From Mytilus galloprovincialis (taxonomy: Eukaryota; Mollusca; Bivalvia; Mytilida; Mytilidae): 64,000 nt of DNA. Where the stretch lies: assembly GCF_965363235.1 (NCBI RefSeq), contig NC_134847.1, positions 73,290,268 through 73,354,267 on the forward strand. The letters are read 5' to 3'. The first letter of the stretch is position 1, and each line of letters begins with the position of its first letter. Below are positions 34,206 through 44,515 of the stretch, in pieces. A program made the position numbers and the translations under genes. Below the pieces are notes generated by a model that had not been told where the DNA came from, did no database searches, and saw nothing but the letters and a program-made list of their open reading frames with translations.

Positions 34206-34826
34206 AATAAAAGCAAAAGTAGTATACCGCTTTTCGAAATTCATAAATCGATTGAGAAAAAAAAACAAATCCTGGTTACAAACTAAAACTGAGGGGAAAA
34301 CATCAAATATAAGAGGAGAACTACGACACAACACTAAAAAGTGACACACACGAAACGAACTATAAAATAACCATGGCCATGTTTCTGACTTGGAACAGGG
34401 TATTTCAAGAAACAAATGGTGGGTTGAATCTGGTTTTGTGGCTAGCTAAACCTTCCGCTTTTATGGCAATGTTAAATGTAATTAAAATGACAACATTACA
34501 TGACAGGACTACAATACAAATTAATGAGAGAACATATAGGAAAGAGAAACACACAAATAATAGCTATCAAAAGGTATCAGGTTTATAATTTGATACGCCA
34601 GAAGCACGTTTCGTCTACACAAGACTTATCAATGACGCTCAGATAAAAAAGTTCGAAATCCAAAACAAGTACAAAGTTGAAGAGCATTGAGGACCAAAAG
34701 TTCCAAAACATTGTGCCTAATACGGCGACGGTTATCTGCCTGGGAAAAGAACATCATTAGTAATTAGGCATATTCATACTTTTGCAAACAGTCAATTTAA
34801 AAAAATGACTATATACTAAATATACA
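34206..34826 (-). repeat. family A+D composite inserted in unit 1
   Basis: On the minus strand family A (34562-34826) is followed directly by family D (34206-34560), the same order as at 28320-29106. The plus strand shows GTAGTATACCGCTTTTCG, GGTGGGTTGAATCTGGTTTT, then GGTATCAGGTTTATAATTTG and ACGTTTCGTCTACAC. The corresponding position of unit 2 (38290-38320) lacks the insert. Confidence 0.82.
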
Positions 34827-35080
34827 TGATAACACTAAAGATATTTTAACTAAATAATCCCACTTTGAAAAAATCTGAAGAAGACAAATGAACTTGTAAA
34901 TTGAAATCGAAATTAACAAAATTATATTAATGTACAAACTAAGATTTACTTATTACTCGAAGTAAATTCTTCGTGCTAAAAACACCAAATCCGGAATTTT
35001 GAATCTGAATACAACTATCGTGCTCCAATTATTCTTTTATGACCAAAAGGCCAGCATAAGATGCAAAAAAATCAATCAAT

Positions 35081-35795
35081 CATGCATTCCAATGATATTC
35101 ATTGACATTATTGTTAACATTTGTATAAACAAATCACAACAAATAATTGTAAACTATATACACGTATATGACACGCTATTGGGATGTGAGAAATAGGGGG
35201 CGAACAAAGGTTTTTGATAGACAGGTTCAAAGGCTAAATAACGTACGAAGTTGAAGAGCATTGATGACCCAAAATTCCGAAAGGTTTTGCCAATTAAAAT
35301 TAGGGTATTTGTTTTGGGGGGGAGGGGGGTGGATATTCCTTAGAATTTCGAAGAACTCGCATGGTCATTTGACTGTAAGAAGATAACTTCGTTCAAGATT
35401 TTGTTTACAATACATTTTTTACTTTCACGTGTCTACAACACCTATCACGTGTATGACATTATAACGGACAAGACAGCAAAAACGACTGTATGTGTTCAAG
35501 TAGGTAGAACAATGGACATTTGTTTGTTTACAAAATCAAATAAGAGATAATAATTCTAAATGTGAAATCGAAATCCAAATAAAATATTCAAAACAACATA
35601 TTTTAATCATCCTTTGTAATACATAATTTAATGTGCAAATAAATTTTATGGTTCTTAATGGTAGTCATTTCTAATGTAATATTTGTTTCCTTATGTTTTC
35701 ATATACATTGTTGTCAAAAATACTAAATTTATGCTTGGTATTTAAGATAATATAAGCATTATGCATTCTGTATTGTTTTTATATGGAATTAATAT
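35081..35795. other. spacer between duplication units, no gene
   Basis: It includes a G-rich run at about 35316-35330 and a small family A-like trace near 35235-35300 (GAAGTTGAAGAGCATTGATG, CCAAAATTCCGAAA). Otherwise nothing recognised. Confidence 0.4.
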
Positions 35796-35797
35796 AA

Positions 35798-35970
35798 CTA
35801 GTCACAAAAACCAGGTTTAGTCCACCATTTTCTACATACGAAAATACCTATAGTCAGGAGTATGACAGTTTTTATCCATTCGTTTGATGAGTTTGAGTTT
35901 TTGACTTTGCTTTTCTTTTATGTGCTTTCCGTTTGGAATTTCTATCGGAGGTCGGTATTTTTGTTGTTAA
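35798..35970 (+). repeat. family C copy
   Basis: AAAACCAGGTTTAGTCCACC, TTCTACATACGAAAATACC, a GTATGACAGTTTTTATCC block, then CGGAGGTCGGTATTTTTG. Confidence 0.8.
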
Positions 35971-37489
35971 ATTTTAACTTATTATAATTGTTTTAAGATA
36001 TATAAATGAAATGTGGATATATCGCAGTAGATATATCTAAGTCAATATTCCGGAACATTGTGTTACTGGCCTTATAGTCCAATTTGGAATTACAGACTCT
36101 TGTTTACAGAAACAATTCAATCTTTCAGTTTACTTTTAAGGATACCTTTCTTACATTGATTTGTATTTCATACAAAGTCAGTGTTACTTTGAAAGAAGTA
36201 TTCATCAATGTTTGCATATGATACAATACTGTAGGTGCTGCCAAAGTATTATGTAAACATTATTGAAAAATATGAGAACAAACGGCATATATATTGAATG
36301 CATTCTTTAATGGTTTACTTCAGAAAAGAAATAAAGGATGCTTGATAGTTTAATAAAAAATTCATATATCATCTCAATTGGGAAAACCATTTTTTACAAA
36401 ACTTTTTCTGTGTGCGAATGTCATGCTATGCACCAAAAGTCCTCAATTGGGACAATAACTATTCTTATTGCGTGAACCCCTGATGGTCTATGGGGGAATA
36501 ATCGGAAGCTTAATTATTATTCATTCGGAACATTTATTTTTCTCATCTGCTCATCAGCTTCCTGCAACTACGAGCAATTAATCTCTCCTACTAGTTGATT
36601 AGTTCGCCATGTCTCATTAATTAATTCTAGATAAATTTTATGAATTTTCATAAGCAGGTACCGTTCCGTGTTTATGTCCTTATTATTCTTTTTGAAAGTT
36701 TACGTCTGGGAATCTATTTCTTTTTTTTTTCTCTATATAATAGATGTTGAACTATATCTTTTATTATAATATAGCTGATATCATAAGTGAAATAGCGATC
36801 TGTGAAAATTTCTCTATTGCGACGTTTTAAATATATCTTTAATATACGGACGCCCACTTAGACCTCCAAAAAAACAATAATTTGAATTCGAAATTACGAA
36901 TTGAAATCGTTATCAGGAATTGTATTATTCATTATAACAGATTTAATATGTGATAACGAGTTACTGAAAATCGTTATAACAGATTTTGTAATTCGTTATT
37001 ACCTCTAAGTTCGTAATCACGTATTTTTTTGTAATTTGTGATAACGATTTAAATTATTTGTAATAAAAACGTTAAATATGCAACGGATAGACAAAAAACC
37101 TTAATAAAGACCAACAAAAGTAATGAATTAACCACGTACTCTCAATACAAAGTATAACCCAATGATGAAAAACCTGAGTAAAAATTATAAGAAAACATTG
37201 AAAACATTGGACCCATCTGCAAAAAGACAAACAATACAGAGAACTTTTCTCCCAGGTTTCTATCATAGCATATAAACGCAACTGCGAAGTCAAGGTAGCA
37301 GTTAGGAGACTATTGAAAACAAAAGCCATGTTTTAACAGTTTAAAACAAAAAATCCTTAAACCCTGTAAACATTCTAAATTATAGGCAACAAACATAAGT
37401 TAGCAAACACAGTGTTAAGTCTTGATTTTTATTACGTATGTTGGTTGAAGGAACCGCAATTCTTTATAATCGAATTTTTCTGCGACTGA

Positions 37490-37680
37490 AATGGTTATAT
37501 AATATTTTCGTATGCTTGCCAATGAGACAACTTTTGATCAAAGATTAAATCTCATATGTGTAAGCAATCTTGATCACAGTGTTATACAATTCGAACAAGA
37601 TGTAAATCAATGACCATATTTATATACAAAACGACGAAAAATAGACACGATTGTAATAAGCCAAAAAAAGATTAAGGATA
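37490..37680 (-). repeat. degenerate family B-like fragment
   Basis: CTTGCCAATGAGACAACTTT is the reverse complement of the family B end; the rest is strongly diverged. Confidence 0.4.
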
Positions 37681-38417
37681 CGGTTTTTCTTACTTTGATA
37701 TGTATATATGTATACATTTTAGTTTGATTGTAAAATTATATAAAGCGGTTTCACTTTGTGAACCTAATTTTGGTCAGATACCGATTAAATGGTAAAATTA
37801 ATGATAAAGGCATGTCCTTTGTTTAATTTCATGTTTGGAATTCTTAATTTACATAAGTGAGGCTGCTGATATATTGTGTGTTAGATTGATCAACGTTTTT
37901 GCTTACTTTTTAACTTTTTAATAAACGTGTATATGTACTACAACTTTTTTTCCGTCTTACACTAAAGGCTAAAAGTTACGACACAGGGTAAGATGGAGGC
38001 AGTACGGAAAAGTTATATGGAGTTGTATGTGTACAGCAGTCAAAAAGTATTTGAATTTTGGTTGATTTGAGGTCCTGAATTTCCTGTGAGAAGTAAATAT
38101 TTGTTTACCCTATTTTAACCACTAGTCCACTGCCCCGGACTAGTTAATATTTATTTGGTTTAAAGTATTCGTAAAAAGTATTTAGAGACATAAGAAATAT
38201 TACCGAATATTGGTCTTCGGGCTAATATATTTGGGATATAATAGTTTAATAAACTTTATCTAAAATTTCCAACCCAAAATATTAAATACTCCGCTCACAT
38301 CATGCACATTTAAGCGCAGGATATCTTAACTTTATAATTCCCGTTCTGAAAAAATTAGAAGAAGACGAATGAGCTTGTAAATTGGGATCGAAATTAACAA
38401 AACTATATAAATGTACA

Positions 38418-38426
38418 TGTTCCGGA
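38418..38426 (+). repeat. left terminal inverted repeat core
   Basis: TGTTCCGGA, followed by TAATATGAGTA; the right end in reverse complement is TGTTCCGGA followed by CCAAATGAGTA. Confidence 0.8.
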
Positions 38427-38523
38427 TAATATGAGTACTTGGACCAGAATAAGTCAATATAGCAACGTAGAAAAAAATGGAATTTATGCTGAATTTCTTA
38501 AATGGTAATTGTAGATTTAATAG

Positions 38524-39151
38524 TTTGTCATTGTGAATAAAATTGAGAATGGAAATGGGGAATGTGCCAAAGAGACAATAACCCGGCCATAGAAAGAAAA
38601 AACAACAGCAGAAGGTCACCAACAGGTCTTCAATGTAGCGAGAAATTCCAGCACCCGGAGGCGTCCTTCAGCTTGCCCCTAAACAAATATATACTAGTTC
38701 AGTGACAGTGAACGCCATACTAATTTCCAAATTGTACACAAGAAACTAAAATTAAAATAATACAAGACTAACAAAGGCCAGAGGCTCCTGACTTGGGACA
38801 GGCGCAAAAATGCGGCGGGGTTAAACATGTTTGTGAGATCTCAACCCTCCCCCTATACCTCTAGCCAATGTAGAAACGTAAACGCATAACAATACGCACA
38901 TTAAAATTCAGTTCAAGAGAAGTCCGAGTCTGATGTCAGAAGATGTAACCAAAGAAAATAAACAAAATGACTATAATACATAAATAACAACAGATTACTA
39001 GCAGTTAAGTGACATGCTAGCTCCAGACTTCAATTAAACTGACTGAAAGATTATGATTTCATCATATGAACATCAGGCACAATCCTTCCCGTTAGGGATT
39101 TAGTATCATACCATCATAACATATATGAGCAGAACATTTGTCATTGTGAAT
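38524..39151 (-). mobile_element. family E retroelement insertion with 15-bp target duplication
   Basis: TTTGTCATTGTGAAT flanks the insert exactly at 38524-38538 and 39137-39151. The insert (38539-39136) is a 598-bp family E 3' end in minus orientation, starting at the TGTTCTGCTCATATATG point, so it is 5'-truncated and lacks any RT sequence. Long exact target duplication with 5' truncation is the signature of target-primed retrotransposition. Confidence 0.9.
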
Positions 39152-39420
39152 GTATTCATATGTTCCAGAGCATATAATTATTTGGACCATACGCGTATAT
39201 ACTTATATGGTTGGACCATATGAGTATATACACGTTTGGGTATTAACAGACCAGACCATATGAGTAATTGGACCATAAATATAATTTTTTTTTCAAATAT
39301 GCTATAGAAACGTTTCAACTTGAATGATTAACTGTATCTAAAAAAAAACATATTGGTTGTAACATGCATATGCATATGTATGGACTCAAATGCCCCACAT
39401 ATTAAATATTGAAGACGCAG

Positions 39421-39666
39421 TTAGTTTTTATCGTTAACTATATTCTTGCATGTATGCTTAGGGTAACATTTACTTCCACACGGTACAATAGCTTTTCGGC
39501 ATTTGCACGTCTTTGTTGTGCACAATCCTTTGCAGTTCTGTACACGTTGTGCTTGCGAGTGATAATCTAACCTCCTGCGTGCCGTGAGACCATGGGCCAT
39601 GCATTCCGATGTGTCTACTGTCTTTTTAAGAAGCTCTAGATCTCTAATATCGTAACATGATTGCAA
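39421..39666 (-). pseudogene. Cys-rich C-terminal remnant of an integrase-type transposase (KRBA2-like)
   Basis: The 81-codon minus frame reads SCYDIRDLELLKKTVDTSEC, then RRRLDYHSQAQRVQNCKGLC and KTCKCRKAIVPCGSKCYPKH. Dense CxC / CxxxxxxC spacing with HxxC is a tail that I associate with invertebrate 'KRAB-A domain-containing protein 2-like' transposon proteins, which carry an rve integrase core upstream. No integrase core (DDE) is visible here; the frame is closed by a TGA about 15 bases upstream of the first usable codon (TTG), so only the tail survives. It lies between the inverted ends of the 38418-40068 element, supporting its identity as the remnant of that element's transposase. Confidence 0.6.
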
Positions 39667-40059
39667 CGTGTTTACTCTTCATACTGGTGACTGTTTGTCC
39701 GTTAGTAAAACAGTTGACTTCTTGTTTGACAGTTCACAAAAATCTTAATTTGGATTGTTATAACGAATCAGTAATGACCATACATTTAAAATTGTAATTG
39801 ACTAGTAGGTAAAACTAACTTTGTTATACTTCTAATTTATTATTTAGTCATTCTTGTTATTATTTCAATATAGTAAAATGACCCTTGATAACGTCTTTTA
39901 AATGACGAGACAACTAGAAGGATAATACCTTAGTTATGTAGAGTTAAGTATTTAAAGTAAACGTGGTAGTTATCCCGACTATACGCGTACGGTCGGACCA
40001 TATGCGTATATACCCATATTGTCATGACCATACGCGTAATTATCCTATTACTCATTTGG

Positions 40060-40068
40060 TCCGGAACA
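40060..40068 (-). repeat. right terminal inverted repeat core
   Basis: TCCGGAACA, the exact inverse of the left terminus, followed by the TACA target duplication. Confidence 0.8.
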
Positions 40069-40361
40069 TACATACTAAGCTTTACCATTACTCGAAGTAA
40101 AATTTGTGTGCCCAAAACACCAAATCCAGAATTTAATTGGTTAAACTATGAGTCTGAATACGACTATCGTGCTCCAATAGGTTATGACAAAAAGGCCACT
40201 ATTAGATACAAAAAAAGAAAAAGCAAGAAGACACATAAAAGAAACATCACTCAGCAGAGGAGAACTGACAGTCATATATCTGAGAGGCAATGTATACCAA
40301 AAAGTTTTGATGTAACGTGTCACTTGTCTTATGTTTTTTAAGTTGTTCAAATCTTTTAAAA

Positions 40362-40740
40362 GAGGGGCGAAAGATACCAGAGAGACAGTCAAACTCATAG
40401 ATTGAGAATAAACTCAAAAAGAGAAAGACAAATAGACAAACATTGGAACACAACATACAACATAGAAAACGAAAGACTAAGCAACACGAACCCCATCAAC
40501 GACTGGGGGTGATGTCAGATGCTCCGGAAGGGTAATCAGATCCTGCTCCACATGTGGGACCCGTCGTGTTGCCTATGATATTACAAACCCGGTAAATAGT
40601 CTAATTCGGTAGGTTATAATCATGAAAAGGGACAAGGATTGTATACAACACATAAGGAACATATCCGCTATCATCTGTGAAACGGTTATTCCATAACGGT
40701 CAAAATGCAACCAACTGGTGATGGCGTCCGTAAAATTTAT
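40362..40740 (-). repeat. RT-family retroelement 3' end, 5'-truncated
   Basis: The plus strand reads AGAGGGGCGAAAGATACCAG, CAACGACTGGGGGTGATG, GATCCTGCTCCACATGTGG, GTCTAATTCGGTAGG and GGTGATGGCGTCCGTAAAAT. It is the inverse of the 22620-22992 tail; the RT coding part is absent. The open frames at 40024-40456 are shadows. Confidence 0.82.
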
Positions 40741-41290
40741 TTTAAATATTGTCGATTTATTAAATCCAAGTAAGTGAACAGAAATTGAATATTACATGCA
40801 GCAATAACAGTGTGTTTCTTTGCTTTAGTATTGTCAGCTGTGTGTAAGGATTTTGGACCCGGAATTCTCTCTTTAACATTACAAAAAATCGTTGAAATTA
40901 CTGAACTAAAATAAACATTAAGTGTTTTCTTATTCAAATTAATACAATGTAACTTTTTGTTGTGTTGTCGTTTTTTGTTTTGTTGTAAAGATTCTTTTTT
41001 TATGCACAATCCTTTGAAATTCTAATAAAGACATAATTAATGAAAGTGACAGGTATAACATTATTTCCCGCTTTATTTTGTAAATGCAAAAAAAAGCCTA
41101 GACTTTAGATTTAGCTCCCTATAACTAAGCGTTGTAAGTACAACACGAGATGGGAGGAAACATCAACACGACCACTACAAGTCGACAAAAATGATAAAAT
41201 AAAACGAGAGTTCAGCATATCTTACTCCTCATTTCCAAAACTAAAAAAAAAAGTTTGTTATTATACAACCAATTTCTATATTTGTTATAT
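40741..41290. other. intergenic, nothing recognised
   Basis: AT-rich; the 90-codon minus frame at 40737-41009 starts inside the neighbouring repeat and has no domain. Confidence 0.4.
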
Positions 41291-41438
41291 ATATTAGTCA
41301 TTTCGAGGACTTTTAAAGCTGCCTATGCGGTATGGGCTTTGTTCATTGTTGAAGGCTGTAGGTGACCCATACTAGTTGTTAATTTCTGTGTTATCTGGTC
41401 TTTTGTGGAGAATTGTACCACATCTTTTTATATTCACG
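41290..41438 (+). repeat. family B variant
   Basis: AGTCATTTCGAGGAC, GCCTATGCGGTATGGGCTTT, TTGTTGAAGGCTGTAGGTGA and a GTACCACATC end. Confidence 0.75.
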
Positions 41439-41613
41439 ATATAATGCAGATTATTTATTGCTTCGGTTGATTTATTCATGATATATTAATATATTTTATT
41501 AACAAACCCATGTGTCGTTTACTCGTTGACATCTTTTTTTCTTATTTATCTAAAAATAAGAAAATGGGGTATGATCGCCTATTATACTTTTCATCAGGAA
41601 CCAAATTACGTAT

Positions 41614-42195
41614 AAAAGAGGGGCGAAAGATACCAGAGGGACATTTAAACTCATTATAATTATGATAGCTAGAAAAAAAAAACTGATAACGTCATCTGGC
41701 TGAAAAAGAAAAGGACAAACAGACAAAATATATACACATTAAACAGTATAGAAAACTAAAGACTAAAGAACACGAACCTCACCTAAAAAATGGGGTGATC
41801 TCATGTGCTCCAATACGGTAAGCAGATCCTGCTCCACATGTTGCACCCGTCGTGTTGCTCATGTGAATACAAATCCGGTAAATAGTCTAATTCGGTAGGT
41901 CACATTCATGAAAAGAGAACAGGATTGTAGTTACGAAATAAGGAACATATCCGATTTCATCTGCGAAACGGATTTTCCATAATGGTCAACCAACTCAAGA
42001 TGTCGTCCGTAAAATTAATGAAGGGATGATTTCAACCTCACCATTTGGAACTCTTGATTAAATAGCTTCCTTGCGAGCAACAAACCTCTATCAAGAATAT
42101 CATGATAGGAAATAGAAGCCCGGGAGTATCGTATCAAGTTGGAGATATAAACTCCGTATGCAGGCGCTGCTGCAATGTACGGAATTTATTGTTTG
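41614..42195 (-). pseudogene. RT-family retroelement: RT C-terminus and complete 3' tail
   Basis: On the minus strand, 42190-42030 translates to APAYGVYISNLIRYSRASIS, then HDILDRGLLLARKLFNQEF and MVRLKSS, the C-terminal motifs of the same family as the 9255 relic. The tail from about 42015 to 41614 matches 40362-40740 and ends TTTCGCCCCTCTTTTATAC. The copy is 5'-truncated within the RT domain, so no YIDD box remains. Confidence 0.85.
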
Positions 42196-42855
42196 CAATT
42201 CTACTGCTTCTTTACAAAACTTGTTTGGTGGTTTTAGTACGTACAATGAGACTTCTCTAGATTAGATGTGAATTAGACACGGGTTGTTAAAAATGTGATA
42301 GGTATCTAAAAGAACAAAAAAACGAGAGCTTTGAAACACTTGTGTACTACACCCCGTCCATCCCAATATTCCTTATTGAAATGTAAAGAAAGATAAGTTT
42401 TAACTTTGTTCAGTTGATAAGAACGAGCACCATACAGAAACAAATACCGGAGATATATTTCATTTGCACCAAAATAAAATATGTCGTTCGCGCCAAGAGG
42501 ACAGGTAAATAGAATAAAAATAGTTAATGCAAAAAAACTTTAAATTGTAACTTAAAACACATGCAGTTTGTGGTTGCATAATACTACATATCCCTCCGAA
42601 ATCAGTCAACGTAACCATATTGAAATCATTATACGTTCTTAATAAATAAGACTTTTCCTGATAATGTTAAAACACAGCTCTGTTATTTAACATTATTATA
42701 AAATCTAAAAGAGAGCGCTATACACTGACATGGAACCAACAGTCTGTTTTGACACGAGACTTGTGAGCAGTGGCTCTGACGTACTCATGAACACTGGAAA
42801 ACTTAATGTGTGATCATAAAAAAACTACAGACTTATGATCACTTATTTCCTGTAT
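42196..42855. other. intergenic, no firm feature
   Basis: A possible short first exon (ATG at 42481, eight codons, then CAG|GTAAAT) is visible but unsupported. Otherwise nothing recognised. Confidence 0.3.
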
Positions 42856-42857
42856 AT

Positions 42858-43095
42858 AAAAATAAGGAGATGTGGTCTGATTGCAAATGAGACAATTATC
42901 CATTAAAGTTCAAATGAAGTGGTTGTAAGCAATTATGGGCAACCGTTTGGTCTTCAAAAATGAAAAATTCCCATACCGTTTAGTTGGCTAGAAATAGCCC
43001 TGACAACCACTGAATTACAGGCTCCTGACTTGGGACAGGCACATACATGTACATACAGAATGCGGCTGGGGAGAGTTAAACATGTAAGGTTCTGT
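42858..43095 (-). repeat. mosaic of family B and family E fragments
   Basis: AAATAAGGAGATGTGGTCTG and AATGAGACAATTATCC are the family B end; GGCTCCTGACTTGGGACAGG with GCGGCTGGGG..GTTAAACATGT is the family E middle. Both are in minus orientation. Confidence 0.65.
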
Positions 43096-43203
43096 ATCCT
43101 TGGGGGACTTTTGTATATAAAGGACACAAACAAATGCGTGTACGTATAAAATAGATTTAGTTGTTATATTTTAATCATTAAATTACGTCTGCTATCCGCA
43201 ATT

Positions 43204-43207
<4 letters not shown>

Positions 43208-43238
<31 letters not shown>
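43208..43238. repeat. (GA)n microsatellite
   Basis: About 15 uninterrupted GA units. Confidence 0.95.
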
Positions 43239-43239
<1 letters not shown>

Positions 43240-44449
43240 AACATCAGTCCGGATACGGAATAACCCTTTCCGATTCCGGAAGGATACAGATACCAGACTG
43301 TGAACTAGCAACCATTATTTATAACGAAAATATATATACCAAAGGCTTCTATGTAAATAAGGAGAAGATAGTTATATCCGTCATTGTCAATTTAACAAAT
43401 CATCTCCACATACTGAATAATAATAATAAAAAAAAGTGTGTATATATATATATATAGATATAATAAATTGCAATTTCGCAAAACAGAATTGAAATTGCAT
43501 ACAGTTATGTGTGTTTCATGCTATTTTTAAACAACAAGACGGAAAACTTCAAATTTGGCATTACAAACTTTATATATTTTCATATCTAGAAATTCGCTCA
43601 ATTTGTATACAGTCATGTTTAAAGTCTTTCGAGCATTATTCCGGCAGCATGTTCATACATGGAATATACATCCTATTCACAAGGTATTCAATCGCGAACA
43701 CAAACTTAGTTAAACTAGAGATTAGCTACATTCTCTAGAAAAAGAGTCGCTGTTTTCCAGGACGTCTAAAAAAAGTTTGAAACGTTTAAGATCGCCGACT
43801 TGACTTTGTTGACTTTTACTTTAAATATGTGTTGTAACACAAATTTTATCCTAAATTTAACTTATCGTCAAATTTTTGCTCATTACGAGCAACACGAGGG
43901 TTGTTACCAGGAAAGCAGAACAGTATATTCTTCCGGATTATCTGATGTGCTACCCGGATTTGAATTGCATGGTTTATTAGATTTTTTAAAGCATAGACTA
44001 TAGACTACATGGTAAGGAGATCACGGACAAAAACAGAATACAGAAAAACGGCATAAAATAAAGAAAACATATATTACACGCCCCCCCCCCCTTTCTCCCC
44101 TTTTTTATCCTTTTTTGCCCATACCGTCATTTTGATCCGTTCAAAGTGTATTGCTTTGCATAAATGTTCGGTAAAAAAAATATATTACCAAATGTTGGGA
44201 AATATAACCTTTCTTTCAACTTGTGAGAATAAAAATTGCTTCTAAATAAATTTTGAACATTTAAAAAAATAAAATGAAACGGTTAGATAAGAACCACGTG
44301 ATGGTGTGCATATATTGATTTTTAAATTTAAAGTACTACTAAATAAGAGATACGCTTAAAAATTTAAATAACGACATGTGATACTTTTTTGGTTATGGGA
44401 ATTATATGTGTGTGTCAATAAATAATCGTATACGTGTGACTGCTTGAAC
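43240..44449. other. upstream region of the glutamate receptor gene
   Basis: Short (TA)n at 43440-43456 and a C10 run near 44081. Small open frames (43511-43738, 43800-44003) have no recognisable domain. The receptor's promoter should lie here, but I see no convincing element. Confidence 0.35.
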
Positions 44450-44515
44450 ATGGATATGTGGTATGGATACACAGCGTTTTTACTCGTCTCTGTTTTTTAC
44501 ACCTCTGCGACCGAG
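44450..44515 (+). CDS. glutamate receptor exon 1: signal peptide
   Basis: ATG in context GAACATGGAT; 22 codons ending ATE, donor GAG|GTAAGG. A compact hydrophobic core (AFLLVSVFY) flanked by polar residues. Confidence 0.75.

Larger units (their letters stand above)
32135..35080 (+). repeat. tandem segmental duplication, unit 1
   Basis: Shared ordered blocks with unit 2 (35975-40220): GAAATGTGGATATAT, GTATTTCATACAAAGTC, TTTGGTCA..ATACCGATTAAATGGTA, 'TTAATAAACGT..TATG', a 'GAAGAAGAC..AATGA.CTTGTAAATTG' block and finally AACACCAAATCC..GAATTT with ACTATCGTGCTCCAAT. Sequence identity looks moderate. It is interrupted by two family C copies, a 182-bp tandem duplication and an A+D composite. Confidence 0.75.
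38414..40072. mobile_element. integrase-type DNA transposon, 1651 bp, TIR TGTTCCGGA, TSD TACA
   Basis: The element spans 38418-40068. It begins TGTTCCGGA and ends TCCGGAACA, with TACA directly outside both ends (38414-38417 and 40069-40072). The paralogous site in unit 1 (TGTACAAACTAAG, TACA at 34933-34936) is uninterrupted, so it serves as an empty site. Subterminal GGACCATA(T/C)G(A/C)GTA words recur near 39180-39270 and 39990-40030. Inside lies one minus-strand Cys-rich coding remnant (39421-39666), and a family E insertion (38539-39136) breaks the left part. TGT termini, a 4-bp target duplication and the remnant are consistent with the Ginger-like integrase group; that assignment is inference. 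It is non-autonomous. Confidence 0.8.
35975..40220 (+). repeat. tandem segmental duplication, unit 2
   Basis: Direct-orientation homologue of unit 1, offset by about 3.8 kb at its left end. The middle also matches the relic at 6290-7062. Its length is inflated by the 1651-bp transposon at 38418-40068. Non-coding. Confidence 0.75.

Noticed and set aside
42481-42504. ATG followed by eight codons (MSFAPRGQ) and a CAG|GTAAAT donor-like site
   Set aside because: Too short to separate from chance and no in-phase downstream exon could be linked to it.
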